The notes beneath the pieces are model-generated. The model had not been told where the DNA came from, did not search any database, and saw nothing but the letters and a program-made list of their open reading frames with translations. From Pontiella sulfatireligans (GTDB lineage Bacteria > Verrucomicrobiota > Kiritimatiellia > Kiritimatiellales > Pontiellaceae), in contig NZ_CAAHFH010000002.1 of assembly GCF_900890705.1 (NCBI RefSeq), positions 1,922,001-1,986,000 of the forward strand: 64,000 bases of DNA, read 5' to 3'. Both the position numbers and the translations under genes were made by a program. How positions within the stretch are numbered: position 1 is the first letter of the stretch; each line of letters opens with the position of its first letter. Below are positions 50,129-58,043 of this stretch, piece by piece.

Positions 50129-51625
50129 ATGAACAATAATTCACAACATGTTGGTTATAAAAGGATTATGGAATGTCTAGGGGTCGGGGATCTTCCTTGC
50201 CACTGTACCTCGCATATTTTGGAATCTGGATCCAGAAAGACGGTGGAGCATGCCGGGAAGACCGAAGAATACTACACCAAATCCTATGCGCCGGGCGATT
50301 CGATCTTTGACCAGATGGTTTTTGCCCTGAAGTATGAAGGCATCAACCTGCTGATACTTAAAAAGGCGTTTGAGAAGACAAATGCTTGGACTTTAACCGA
50401 TTTTATCCAATCCACCCCAACCGGCAGGTACCATCGAAAATTGTGGTATCTCTACGAAAACCTGACGGGAAAGCAGTTGGATTTGCCGGATTTGACCAAG
50501 GGGAACTACATCGATCTGATCGATCCAAAGAAGTTCTTCGTGGCAAAACCGACTCAAGTCCAAAGGCAGCGCATCAATGACAATCTTCTCGGCGACTTTG
50601 CGTTCAGCCCAACGGTGCGCCGGACACCTAAGATGGAACAATATCTGGAAGCTGATTTCGGGAGCAAATGCAAAGAGATCATAGATGGCTATCCACCCGA
50701 ACTCATTCGCGATGCCTTGGCCTATCTGTATACGCAAGAAACCCGAAGTTCCTACCGGATTGAGCAGGAATCGCTGTCCGGGAACAAGCAGGAGCGGTTT
50801 ATGCAGCTCTTGCGTGAAGCGGATTCCCGCGACTATCTGAGCAAGCCGGGACTGATTGAGTTGCAGAAAAAAGTCATCACGGATCCGCGGTACCACAGGG
50901 AGGACTACCGGGATTCGCAGGAATATGTCGGCTCATCCGCGCTAACCGGAGATGTTGTTCATTTGGTTCCTCCAAAACCGTTGGATTTGGACGAACTGAT
51001 GGAGGGCTTGTTCAATGCGGCGCATCGGATGATGGATTCAGATCTCAATCCGGTGGTGATTGCCGCGATCATTGCGTTCGGATTTGTCTATATCCATCCA
51101 TTCAAAGACGGCAATGGTCGCATCCACCGGTTCCTTATACACCACATCCTTTCCCGGATGGGATTCACGCCCCAGGATTTTGTTTTCCCGGTATCGGCCG
51201 TTATGTACCAGAATGCCCGGGAGTATCAGGATACCTTGAACCTGTTCTCGGAACCCTTGCTTCAATTGGTTGACTATTCGCTGGATCATGAAGGCGCAAT
51301 GACCGTGCGCGGCGACACGGTTGACTACTATCGTTATTTCGATGCAACCGGCATTGTTGAAAACCTGTTTTCATTCATAAGTGATACGATTGATAGCGAA
51401 TACCTCAAAGAACTAGATTTTCTAAAACGGTTTGCCGATGCCAAAAACGCGGTCGAGCAGATCGTGGACGGCATGTCTCAGCGGGAAGCCCGGATCTTTG
51501 TCGAGAATTGCAAAGCCAATGGCTACAAGCTCAGCAAAGCCAAGCGCGAAAAGTTTTTCAACATGCTGGCCGACGATGAAATCTGCACGCTAGAGCTAGC
51601 TGTTCAGGAGGCATTCGAAGAATGA
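50129..51625 (+). CDS. Fic-domain AMPylase-like protein
   Basis: 498 residues. The Fic catalytic motif HPFKDGNGRIHRF is complete at 323-335. An upstream helix SSYRIEQE (S208...E212) matches the S-x-x-x-E inhibitory motif of class II Fic proteins, but with Gln in place of the usual Gly/Asn after Glu. The N-terminal ~180 residues (ALKYEGINLLILKKAFEKT) form a helical domain typical of large Fic proteins, and the C-terminal ~100 residues look like a winged helix. Fic enzymes transfer AMP or other groups to target proteins. It stands alone downstream of the structured array; GAGGG lies ~9 bp before the ATG. Confidence 0.85.
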   Translation: MNNNSQHVGYKRIMECLGVGDLPCHCTSHILESGSRKTVEHAGKTEEYYTKSYAPGDSIFDQMVFALKYEGINLLILKKAFEKTNAWTLTDFIQSTPTGRYHRKLWYLYENLTGKQLDLPDLTKGNYIDLIDPKKFFVAKPTQVQRQRINDNLLGDFAFSPTVRRTPKMEQYLEADFGSKCKEIIDGYPPELIRDALAYLYTQETRSSYRIEQESLSGNKQERFMQLLREADSRDYLSKPGLIELQKKVITDPRYHREDYRDSQEYVGSSALTGDVVHLVPPKPLDLDELMEGLFNAAHRMMDSDLNPVVIAAIIAFGFVYIHPFKDGNGRIHRFLIHHILSRMGFTPQDFVFPVSAVMYQNAREYQDTLNLFSEPLLQLVDYSLDHEGAMTVRGDTVDYYRYFDATGIVENLFSFISDTIDSEYLKELDFLKRFADAKNAVEQIVDGMSQREARIFVENCKANGYKLSKAKREKFFNMLADDEICTLELAVQEAFEE

Positions 51626-51646
51626 TTTCAGGAAAGTGCTCTTCGC

Positions 51647-51829
51647 TCAATTTCGAAAGGAAAGACTAAACAACGCACCCATCACGGCGCCATAAATAGC
51701 GCCGCGCCAAGGCGTGGCGGTCAACGGACAGGCACCCGAACTGCATTTGCCGAAATACCCCGTAATTGCCCCGAGGATGATGCCAACCCCTATGCAGGTG
51801 CACAAATTAATGATCGCGGCCTTGTCCAT
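51647..51829 (-). CDS. DUF6132-type small membrane protein
   Basis: 60 residues, two hydrophobic helices joined by GKCSSGACPLTATPWRGAIYGA. The C-x-S-G-x-C-P-L-T pattern is the signature of DUF6132, small proteins found with sulfur-transfer and rhodanese genes. It begins 14 bp after the stop of the CoA-disulfide reductase gene, same strand, so it is part of the second ArsR unit. Confidence 0.75.
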   Translation of the reverse strand: MDKAAIINLCTCIGVGIILGAITGYFGKCSSGACPLTATPWRGAIYGAVMGALFSLSFRN

Positions 51830-51843
51830 AGCTATTCCTGTTT

Positions 51844-54306
51844 CTAGATGAAGAGGTTGGCGTTGTTGCCGAGGTGGTCGATGTACATTGCCACGCCGCC
51901 TTCTTCCAGCCCGTCGATCAGCTCTTCGCTTTTAATGCCCATCAAGTCCATCGTCATGGTGCAGGCGACCATTTTCACCCCGTTGGCTTGAGCGGCCTTA
52001 ATCAGCTCCGGCAGGGTGGAGACGTTTTTCTTTTTCATGACGTCCTTCATCATCGCCGTGCCCATGCCGGCCATATGCAGCTGCGAGAGCGAAAGTTTGT
52101 CGGGCCCCTGCGGCATCATCCGGCCAAACATTTTTTCGATCATCGTTTTTTTCAAGGTCATCGGACCGTTTTTCCGAAGAATGTTCAGCCCCCAGAAGGT
52201 GAAGAACAGGGTGACTTCATAGCCCATCGTCGCGGCGCCGTTGGCAATGATGAACGAGGCGAGCGCACGGTCGAGATCGTTGCTGAAGACCACGTTGGTG
52301 AAGCGCTTCGTTTCCTGCGGAATCATGGAGCAGACTGCACCGCCCTGACGTTTGGTGATAGTGGCTTCGTAGCCGCCGCCGGCCGCCGGCGCAACATTGT
52401 CGAGCTGGTTGCCGGTGGAGTTGCACCACGCCGGAATGTCTGCGGCAAAGCCGTGGTCGGTCGAGAGGATCGTGAGCGCTTCGCCGGGCTGCAGTTCGTC
52501 GAGCGCCGTCTTCAGGCTCATGATCGGGCCGGGGCATTGCAGGCCGCTGGTGTCGATATGCTTGACCACTTTTCCGGCGGCCGATTCTTTTTCGGTCATA
52601 TTAATGGTCTCCGCGCCCGGATCGTCCGTGCTCTGGTCGTTTTCCGGCACGTCGGGCAGGTGTTGGGCGGTCGTCATGGAATAGGTTTTGTACCCGCCGG
52701 TCAGGTTGCGGCACTTGAAGCCGTTCTGTGTCATAATACGGCAGGCGAGGTAGCCGCGCAGGCCGACTTGGCAGAGGATCAGGTACTCGCGGTCTTTCGA
52801 GAGCTCGTCCAGCTTGCCGCGCAGCTGCCCGAGCGGAATGTTTTTTGCGCCGGGGACGGTGCCGCCCTCCACTTCTTCCGGATTGCGGACATCAACCACC
52901 ATTTGGTTTTCGGTTGGATTGCACACGTCTTCAACGTGGCAGAGCTTGGCGTCGCCGCGCAGCACATTCGAAGCAACGAAGCCGGCATAGTTGACCGCAT
53001 CCTTGGCCGAACCGTAGGGCGGGGCATAGGTGAGTTCCATCTCTTCCAAGTCGTAGACCGTCAGGCCGGCGCGAATGGCGACGGCCAGCACGTCGATGCG
53101 TTTGTCCACGCCGTCGGCGCCGACCGCCTGGGCCCCGAGGACTTTTCCAGAGGCTGGATCAAACAGCAGTTTGAGCGAGATCGGGTGGGAGCCGGGATAG
53201 TAGGAGGCATGGCTGGCCGGATGCACATAGACCTTTTCATAGGAAATGTTCTGCCGTTTCGCCATCTTTTCGCTGAGGCCGGTCATGCCGATGGCCAGAT
53301 TGAAGACTTTGCAGATGGCGGTGCCCTGCGTGTTCTTGTAGGAGCTGTCGCCTCCGAAAATATTGTCGGCCGCAATGCGGCCCTGGCGGTTGGCGGGGCC
53401 CGCCAGCGGAATCAGGGCGGGCTGGCCGGTCGTGAAGTCGGTCACTTCCACAGCGTCGCCAACGGCATAGATGGCTGGATCGGAGGTGAGCATGTGGTCG
53501 TTCACCTTGATGCCGCCCGTTGTGCCGAGCTCCAGGCCTGCATCGACCGCCAGCGTTGCTTCCGGCTTTACGCCGATCGCGAGGATTGCCAGATCGACAT
53601 GCAGCCGCTCGCCGTCGCTCAGGATCAGGTCCACTCCGTCGCCGGCTTCTTCGAAGGCGGTTACGGAGGTTTCGAGTTTGAGGTTTACGCCAAAGAGTCG
53701 CAGTTCCTGATGCAGGACGCTCGCCATCTCGGGATCGGCCGGGCCCATCACCTGCGGCGCCAGCTCGATTAGCGTGGTGTCCATCTTGATTTCGCGCAGG
53801 GCTTCGGCCATTTCGAGGCCGATGTAGCCGCCGCCGATGACGGCCGCGCTTTTTTTGTTTGCCAGCGATTGGATAATCAGATCCATGTCTTCGAGGTTGC
53901 GCAGCGTCAGCACGTTCGGGTTATCAATGCCGGGAATCGGCGGGCGTATCGGCGCGGCGCCGGGGCTGAGGACCAGCGCGTCGTATGCTTCGGTGTATTC
54001 CTCGCCGGTCTTCAGGTTTTTAACGGCAATTTCCTTTTTTTCGCGGTCGATGGAAACCACTTCGCTGAGGGTACGGACGTCAATATTGAATTTTGAGGTC
54101 ATCATTTGAGGAGTGGTGACCAGCAATTTTTCACGGTCGGCGATGGTTCCGCCGATATGGTAGGGCAGGCCGCAGTTTGCAAACGAAATATCCGGACCGC
54201 GTTCGAACAGAATGATTTCCGCATTTTCGTCCAGACGGCGGGCACGCGCAGCGGCGCTGGCGCCTCCGGCGACGCCTCCAATGATGAGCAGTTTTTTCAT
54301 ATTCAT
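51844..54306 (-). CDS. CoA-disulfide/polysulfide reductase with rhodanese, TusA and DsrE domains
   Basis: 820 residues, four modules. (1) FAD/NAD-dependent CoA-disulfide reductase, ~1-450: GGVAGGASAAARARR, redox cysteine in SFANCGLPYH (Cys45), and GGGYIGLEMAEALR. (2) Rhodanese, ~470-550: VVDVRNPEEVEGG with active LCQVGLRGY. (3) TusA, ~585-655: GLQCPGPIMSLKTALDEL. (4) DsrE-like, ~670-820: FIIANGAATMGYEVTLFFTFWGLN and ACTMTMDLMG. It reduces persulfides or CoA disulfides and passes sulfane sulfur among its own domains. Comparable multi-domain forms are known in anaerobes. An ArsR gene lies 68 bp upstream. Confidence 0.9.
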   Translation of the reverse strand: MNMKKLLIIGGVAGGASAAARARRLDENAEIILFERGPDISFANCGLPYHIGGTIADREKLLVTTPQMMTSKFNIDVRTLSEVVSIDREKKEIAVKNLKTGEEYTEAYDALVLSPGAAPIRPPIPGIDNPNVLTLRNLEDMDLIIQSLANKKSAAVIGGGYIGLEMAEALREIKMDTTLIELAPQVMGPADPEMASVLHQELRLFGVNLKLETSVTAFEEAGDGVDLILSDGERLHVDLAILAIGVKPEATLAVDAGLELGTTGGIKVNDHMLTSDPAIYAVGDAVEVTDFTTGQPALIPLAGPANRQGRIAADNIFGGDSSYKNTQGTAICKVFNLAIGMTGLSEKMAKRQNISYEKVYVHPASHASYYPGSHPISLKLLFDPASGKVLGAQAVGADGVDKRIDVLAVAIRAGLTVYDLEEMELTYAPPYGSAKDAVNYAGFVASNVLRGDAKLCHVEDVCNPTENQMVVDVRNPEEVEGGTVPGAKNIPLGQLRGKLDELSKDREYLILCQVGLRGYLACRIMTQNGFKCRNLTGGYKTYSMTTAQHLPDVPENDQSTDDPGAETINMTEKESAAGKVVKHIDTSGLQCPGPIMSLKTALDELQPGEALTILSTDHGFAADIPAWCNSTGNQLDNVAPAAGGGYEATITKRQGGAVCSMIPQETKRFTNVVFSNDLDRALASFIIANGAATMGYEVTLFFTFWGLNILRKNGPMTLKKTMIEKMFGRMMPQGPDKLSLSQLHMAGMGTAMMKDVMKKKNVSTLPELIKAAQANGVKMVACTMTMDLMGIKSEELIDGLEEGGVAMYIDHLGNNANLFI

Positions 54307-54374
54307 AAGATGACCTTTATTGTCATGTATTATTAGTAGGTAATAAATTAATGTATGGGGTAAAAAGACAGGAC

Positions 54375-54674
54375 TTAGTCCTGAAAGTTCAAAAATTCAC
54401 GCAGATGTTTGTGCATGCAGCCGAAAAGCTTCAAAAAATCGCGGTTGCACAGGCTGCAGTATTTCTGCGTTCCATCCTTGCGGATTTCAACTAGTTTCTG
54501 TTGGCAGAGGATCTTTAGTTGCTGCGACATCATCGATTGGCTGCACCCCAGTTCTTCGTAAAGCTGGGTGACCGTTTTTTCGTCCTTTGCCAAAACCTCG
54601 ATAACGCCCAGTCGAACAGGGTGGGCCATCGCCTTCAAAACGTCCGATGCAACATTTCGTTCTTCTTGAGTCAT
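54375..54674 (-). CDS. ArsR-family repressor, possible sulfur sensor
   Basis: 99 residues. HTH core: VLKAMAHPVRLGVIEVLAKDEKTVTQLYEELGCSQSMMSQQLKILCQQKLVEIRKDGTQKYCSL. Cysteines fall in the recognition region (LGCSQ), at ILCQQ, and as CSLC ... GCMHKH near the C-terminus, compatible with a persulfide- or metal-sensing role as in SqrR/BigR-type regulators. It immediately precedes the CoA-disulfide reductase gene and an AT-rich imperfect dyad lies upstream of its start. Confidence 0.85.
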   Translation of the reverse strand: MTQEERNVASDVLKAMAHPVRLGVIEVLAKDEKTVTQLYEELGCSQSMMSQQLKILCQQKLVEIRKDGTQKYCSLCNRDFLKLFGCMHKHLREFLNFQD

Positions 54675-54701
54675 GCTTCTCTCCTAAATCTAGCTCGCTA
54701 A

Positions 54702-54723
54702 GAATTATAATATTTTTATATTC
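54702..54723. promoter_or_regulatory. AT-rich imperfect dyad, possible ArsR operator
   Basis: GAATTATAA-TATTT-TTATATTC, one base out of perfect symmetry, ~28 bp before the second arsR gene. The GAATATAA half-site is like the TGAATATGT arm at 48877-48900. Confidence 0.45.
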
Positions 54724-54941
54724 AGCTCAATTAAAATGTGCTGCTATTTTAATATACGGGTTGGAGGCCAGTGTTTAGATCTTGTTTTTTGACGGGGTTA
54801 AAGGCGTACATAATTATCTCATAATAAAGGAATAGCATATTCTAATATTGAAATATTGTGCTTGTGATTTTCTGCTGGAAATGGTGTATTTATTTCATAC
54901 GTGCATAGTCAGCACGCCATTAACCAACTAGGAGCTAGGGG

Positions 54942-56126
54942 ATGAATAAACGCCTGATTACCACCGCAGTAGCCGCCGCGGCCATAACCACCCAGATTTT
55001 TGCCACGGAAGGCATCAACCTGATCGGCATTGGTCCGATTCAGCAAGGAACCGCAGGAGCCGGTGTGGCCTCTGCAAAAGATTCCACCTGGCTCATTCTC
55101 AACCCGGCCGGCCTTGTCGATCTTGAGCCCGGCATCGATTCCTCGCTGCAGGTTTTCGCGCCGCACCGGACCATCGATTCAAACGCTAGTTTTGGCGCAG
55201 GCGAAAAGACCGATACTTCGGCATTCGTTATTCCTTCCATCAGCGGAACCTTTGGCTGCTGCCAAGGTGAAAACGGCTTTGTTGGTTTGGGTGTATACGG
55301 CACCAGCGGCATGGGTGTGGATTACGATAAGGGCCGCATAGGGGATTTTGGTACAGGCCAGCCGCAAGGCAAAGGCGATAAAATGACCGAGCTTTCGATC
55401 GCTAAAATGACGGCCACCTATGCCTATAGGGCGAGTGACAGTGGATTCAGCGTTGGCGCAGGCCCTATTTTTGTTATCTCCCGCTTCAAGACCGACATGT
55501 TGAACCCTGACACATTCGCTTACATGGACGGTGACTGGGAAACATCATATGGCATCGGCGCGATCGTTGGCGTTAATCAAAGGCTCGGCAGGCTGTCTCT
55601 GGGTGCAAGCTATATGTCCGAACAGTATATGACCACCTATGATGATTATGATGACCTCCTCGGCGATTCGTTAAATCTGCCGCAACAGTTAACGGTTGGT
55701 GCCGCCTTCAACGTGCTCGACAACGTTGAACTGGTGCTCGACTACCGTTGGGTTGGTTGGGGCGAGCTCGATACATTGGGCGATAAATTTGGCTGGGATA
55801 ACCAGAACATTGTCAAGGCCGGGGTTACCTGGGGCGTGAATGAAGCCCTGACCCTGCGCACCGGCGTCTCCTACGGAAAATCCCCGATCGACAGCGACAC
55901 CGCTTTCGGCAATGCGCTCTTCCCGGCCATCACGGAAACGCATGTTTCCTGCGGCGCCTCCTATGCATGGGAAAAAATTACGGCGCACGTCGCTTACACC
56001 CACGCATTCGAGAATAGTATCACGGCAAACGGCAAAGATGCTGACGCTCTTGAGCCTCTGGCCAAGGGCACAAAAATCAGCATGTACCAGAATTCGTTGA
56101 CGGCGGGTCTCTCCTATAAGTTTTAA
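54942..56126 (+). CDS. FadL/OmpP1-type outer-membrane transporter
   Basis: 394 residues. Signal peptide (ITTAVAAAAITTQIFA) followed by the FadL-type N-terminal plug GTAGAGVASAKDSTWLILNPAGL with its conserved N-P-A-G. Barrel strands follow (DYRWVGWGEL, TLRTGVSYGKSPI, THVSCGASYAWEKITAHVAYTHAFE) and the closing SYKF. FadL-family channels admit long-chain fatty acids and other hydrophobic compounds. AGGAG lies upstream; a strong terminator lies downstream. It is divergent from the ArsR gene and could share its operator region. Confidence 0.85.
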   Translation: MNKRLITTAVAAAAITTQIFATEGINLIGIGPIQQGTAGAGVASAKDSTWLILNPAGLVDLEPGIDSSLQVFAPHRTIDSNASFGAGEKTDTSAFVIPSISGTFGCCQGENGFVGLGVYGTSGMGVDYDKGRIGDFGTGQPQGKGDKMTELSIAKMTATYAYRASDSGFSVGAGPIFVISRFKTDMLNPDTFAYMDGDWETSYGIGAIVGVNQRLGRLSLGASYMSEQYMTTYDDYDDLLGDSLNLPQQLTVGAAFNVLDNVELVLDYRWVGWGELDTLGDKFGWDNQNIVKAGVTWGVNEALTLRTGVSYGKSPIDSDTAFGNALFPAITETHVSCGASYAWEKITAHVAYTHAFENSITANGKDADALEPLAKGTKISMYQNSLTAGLSYKF

Positions 56127-56130
56127 AGGT

Positions 56131-56145
56131 TTCCAGTCATTGGAA
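56131..56145. repeat. Palindrome TTCCARNNNYTGGAA
   Basis: Exact match TTCCAGTCATTGGAA between the FadL stop codon and its terminator. Confidence 0.8.
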
Positions 56146-56150
56146 CGGAC

Positions 56151-56177
56151 AAGGCCCCGGAAACGGGGCCTTTTTTT
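56151..56177 (+). terminator. Rho-independent terminator
   Basis: AAGGCCCCG-GAAA-CGGGGCCTT with a run of seven T, after the FadL-type gene. Confidence 0.9.
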
Positions 56178-56355
56178 GTGTTTAAGCGCGGCTTTGCATA
56201 AACGCTTTCCCCGTTGGGGTGAAGCGTGTGCTACACCATCGTCACCTGTGTAGCCCCGCTTCACCTGAGCGAAACGAAGGAAAGCGGCCAATACCGAATA
56301 GAAACAATTTTCCCCTGATACGGCCAATCGCTCGATCGCATTGCCAAGCCTGGCC

Positions 56356-56606
56356 GAACCGGATTCTGATAAGCATAATCCCACCAAGGGGTTCGTTAAA
56401 ACAAACCGTTGGCATCCGCCGCTGGTCATGAACTGGTTCAAAGCCAATCAAGCCTATTCCTCCGCCGTTGCGAGGGCTTGACCCGCAAAATGAATCTGGC
56501 AACGAAAAGAGCATTTGGTTTTCGAATTTACGAAGCGCTCAAAATCGCTCTGTTTCAAACCATGGGCGAACTCCTCGAGCCGGAACTAACTCACAGATCT
56601 TGCTAA
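56356..56606 (+). pseudogene. ISL3-type transposase C-terminal relic, frameshifted
   Basis: Frame 1 (56356-56481) gives NRWHPPLVMNWFKANQAYSSAVAR. Shifting frame near 56472 continues EGLTRKMNLATKRAFGFRIYEA, then LKIALFQTMGELLEPELTHR and stop at 56604. Together these match the C-terminal end of ISL3/IS204-type transposases (NWFKAKG..SSGxVEGxNxKxK...RxxFGFRTYExxxIALYHTLGxLPEPxxTH). Catalytic residues upstream are gone. The rest of 56178-56742 shows no gene. Confidence 0.65.
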
Positions 56607-56742
56607 AGAGAAAAAAAACAAGGGAATACAGAGACATTAGCATGCAAGTATAAGTCATATGGCGTATGTTAAATTAGCTCAAGAAAGAGTAGTAATAGCG
56701 CATAATTAGGAAGGTTTTCATATATCATTTGGAGAAGGGAGC

Positions 56743-57876
56743 ATGGGTTCAAGGCAGATAACCAGTAAAATGATTTCGGAGCTATTGTTGGAGCTCTATA
56801 CTTTTCCGGTATCCGGTGATTTCTTTGAACATGTCCTGTCGGTGCTGGATTCCCGGATTCCATCATCCCTATCGGGCTGTTGGTTTAACGATCTGGATGC
56901 CCGCATTCTAAAATGTAAGACGATGAACAACCATAATGACGGAATGCGTCAGGATAGGGATGAACTTACAACGCTCCTGCAGTCGCATCCTTTCATGGAA
57001 TATTTCTATTCCAACAGCGCGGGACCGGTATTGTGTACCACGGATATCATGTCGGAGAAGGAGTGGAAAGAAACCTCCGTGTACAACGAAGTCAATCGGA
57101 CGTTGGGGATTGTTCACGATACCAATGTCCGGTTTTATTCTGGTGCGCTCTGCGTGAGTTTTTCTTTCTCGGATTCCCAGGCAATGGATGAGGGAAGCCA
57201 CAGGCTGTTGAATCTGGTTGCTCCCCATCTTGGCGCGGCATACAGGATGTATAATATCCAGCAAAAGGGGTGGCTGAGCAATCTGCCTGACCATATGATT
57301 CCGCTTTGCGCCGATGGTCGAATGATGGATTGTCCAGCATGGGCCCGGGCACTCCTTGACCAATATTTCCCCCACCAGAAATGGAATTCGGCATGGAACC
57401 TGCCGGAAGATGTCCAACGCTGGATTGCACTCGAAATCCAGAGGGCTCCGGTGGTGGAAGGAAGTCACAAGATCGCCCGCAAGTTAATGGTTGAAGCCCG
57501 CGACTCCACGCTCTGCCTGGATCTTATTCGGTGTGCCTTCGGATTCCTCATCATACTCGAAGAGGTGGAATCTCTCGGGGAGATTGATGTGTTGAAAAAA
57601 CTGGGTTTGACTCAACGGGAAGCCGAGGTGCTTTTGTGGGTGGCGCAGGGCAAGCAAAACAGCGATATTGCAACCATTTTGAATATTCACACGCCAACCG
57701 TCCGCAAGCACCTGGAGCATATCTTTCAGAAGTTGAGATGCGAAACACGCGGTGCCGCCGAGAGAGAAGCCTTGCAGGCCATCAACGCGCAAAGGTTGAA
57801 CTGCATACAGGTTAAATGCCCGACCGGCACTCGGCCCATCTGCATCGCCTGCCGAGAAACACCTGTGTCCAGCTAA
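56743..57876 (+). CDS. LuxR-type transcriptional regulator
   Basis: 377 residues. The C-terminal ~70 residues form a LuxR HTH: KLGLTQREAEVLLWVAQGKQNSDIATILNIHTPTVRKHLEHIFQKLRCETR. The N-terminal ~270 residues are an uncharacterised sensor part (IPSSLSGCWFNDL, FMEYFYSNSAGPVL, ETSVYNEVNRTLGIVHD, HRLLNLVAPHLGAAYRMY) of the kind found in orphan GAF-like LuxR proteins. No receiver domain. GGAGAAGGGAG precedes the start. It lies just upstream of the two beta-helix genes and may control them; this is by position only. Confidence 0.8.
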   Translation: MGSRQITSKMISELLLELYTFPVSGDFFEHVLSVLDSRIPSSLSGCWFNDLDARILKCKTMNNHNDGMRQDRDELTTLLQSHPFMEYFYSNSAGPVLCTTDIMSEKEWKETSVYNEVNRTLGIVHDTNVRFYSGALCVSFSFSDSQAMDEGSHRLLNLVAPHLGAAYRMYNIQQKGWLSNLPDHMIPLCADGRMMDCPAWARALLDQYFPHQKWNSAWNLPEDVQRWIALEIQRAPVVEGSHKIARKLMVEARDSTLCLDLIRCAFGFLIILEEVESLGEIDVLKKLGLTQREAEVLLWVAQGKQNSDIATILNIHTPTVRKHLEHIFQKLRCETRGAAEREALQAINAQRLNCIQVKCPTGTRPICIACRETPVSS

Positions 57877-58043
57877 TCTTTATTGAAATCCTCTCCTGAT
57901 ATTTTTTGCTACGCGCTATGGCTAATTGCCAAGAATGTGCATATTGGGCTTATCTCCTGCTTTTCAGACAAAAGGTGCGTACGCAACTTGCGGGTCGAGT
58001 CGCAACGGCGCCTAACCGAGTGAAGCGATAATGGAGATAGGGA

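Noticed and set aside
51874-53772. Long plus-strand frame of 632 codons
   Set aside because: Antisense shadow of the CoA-disulfide reductase gene, whose four domains are clear.
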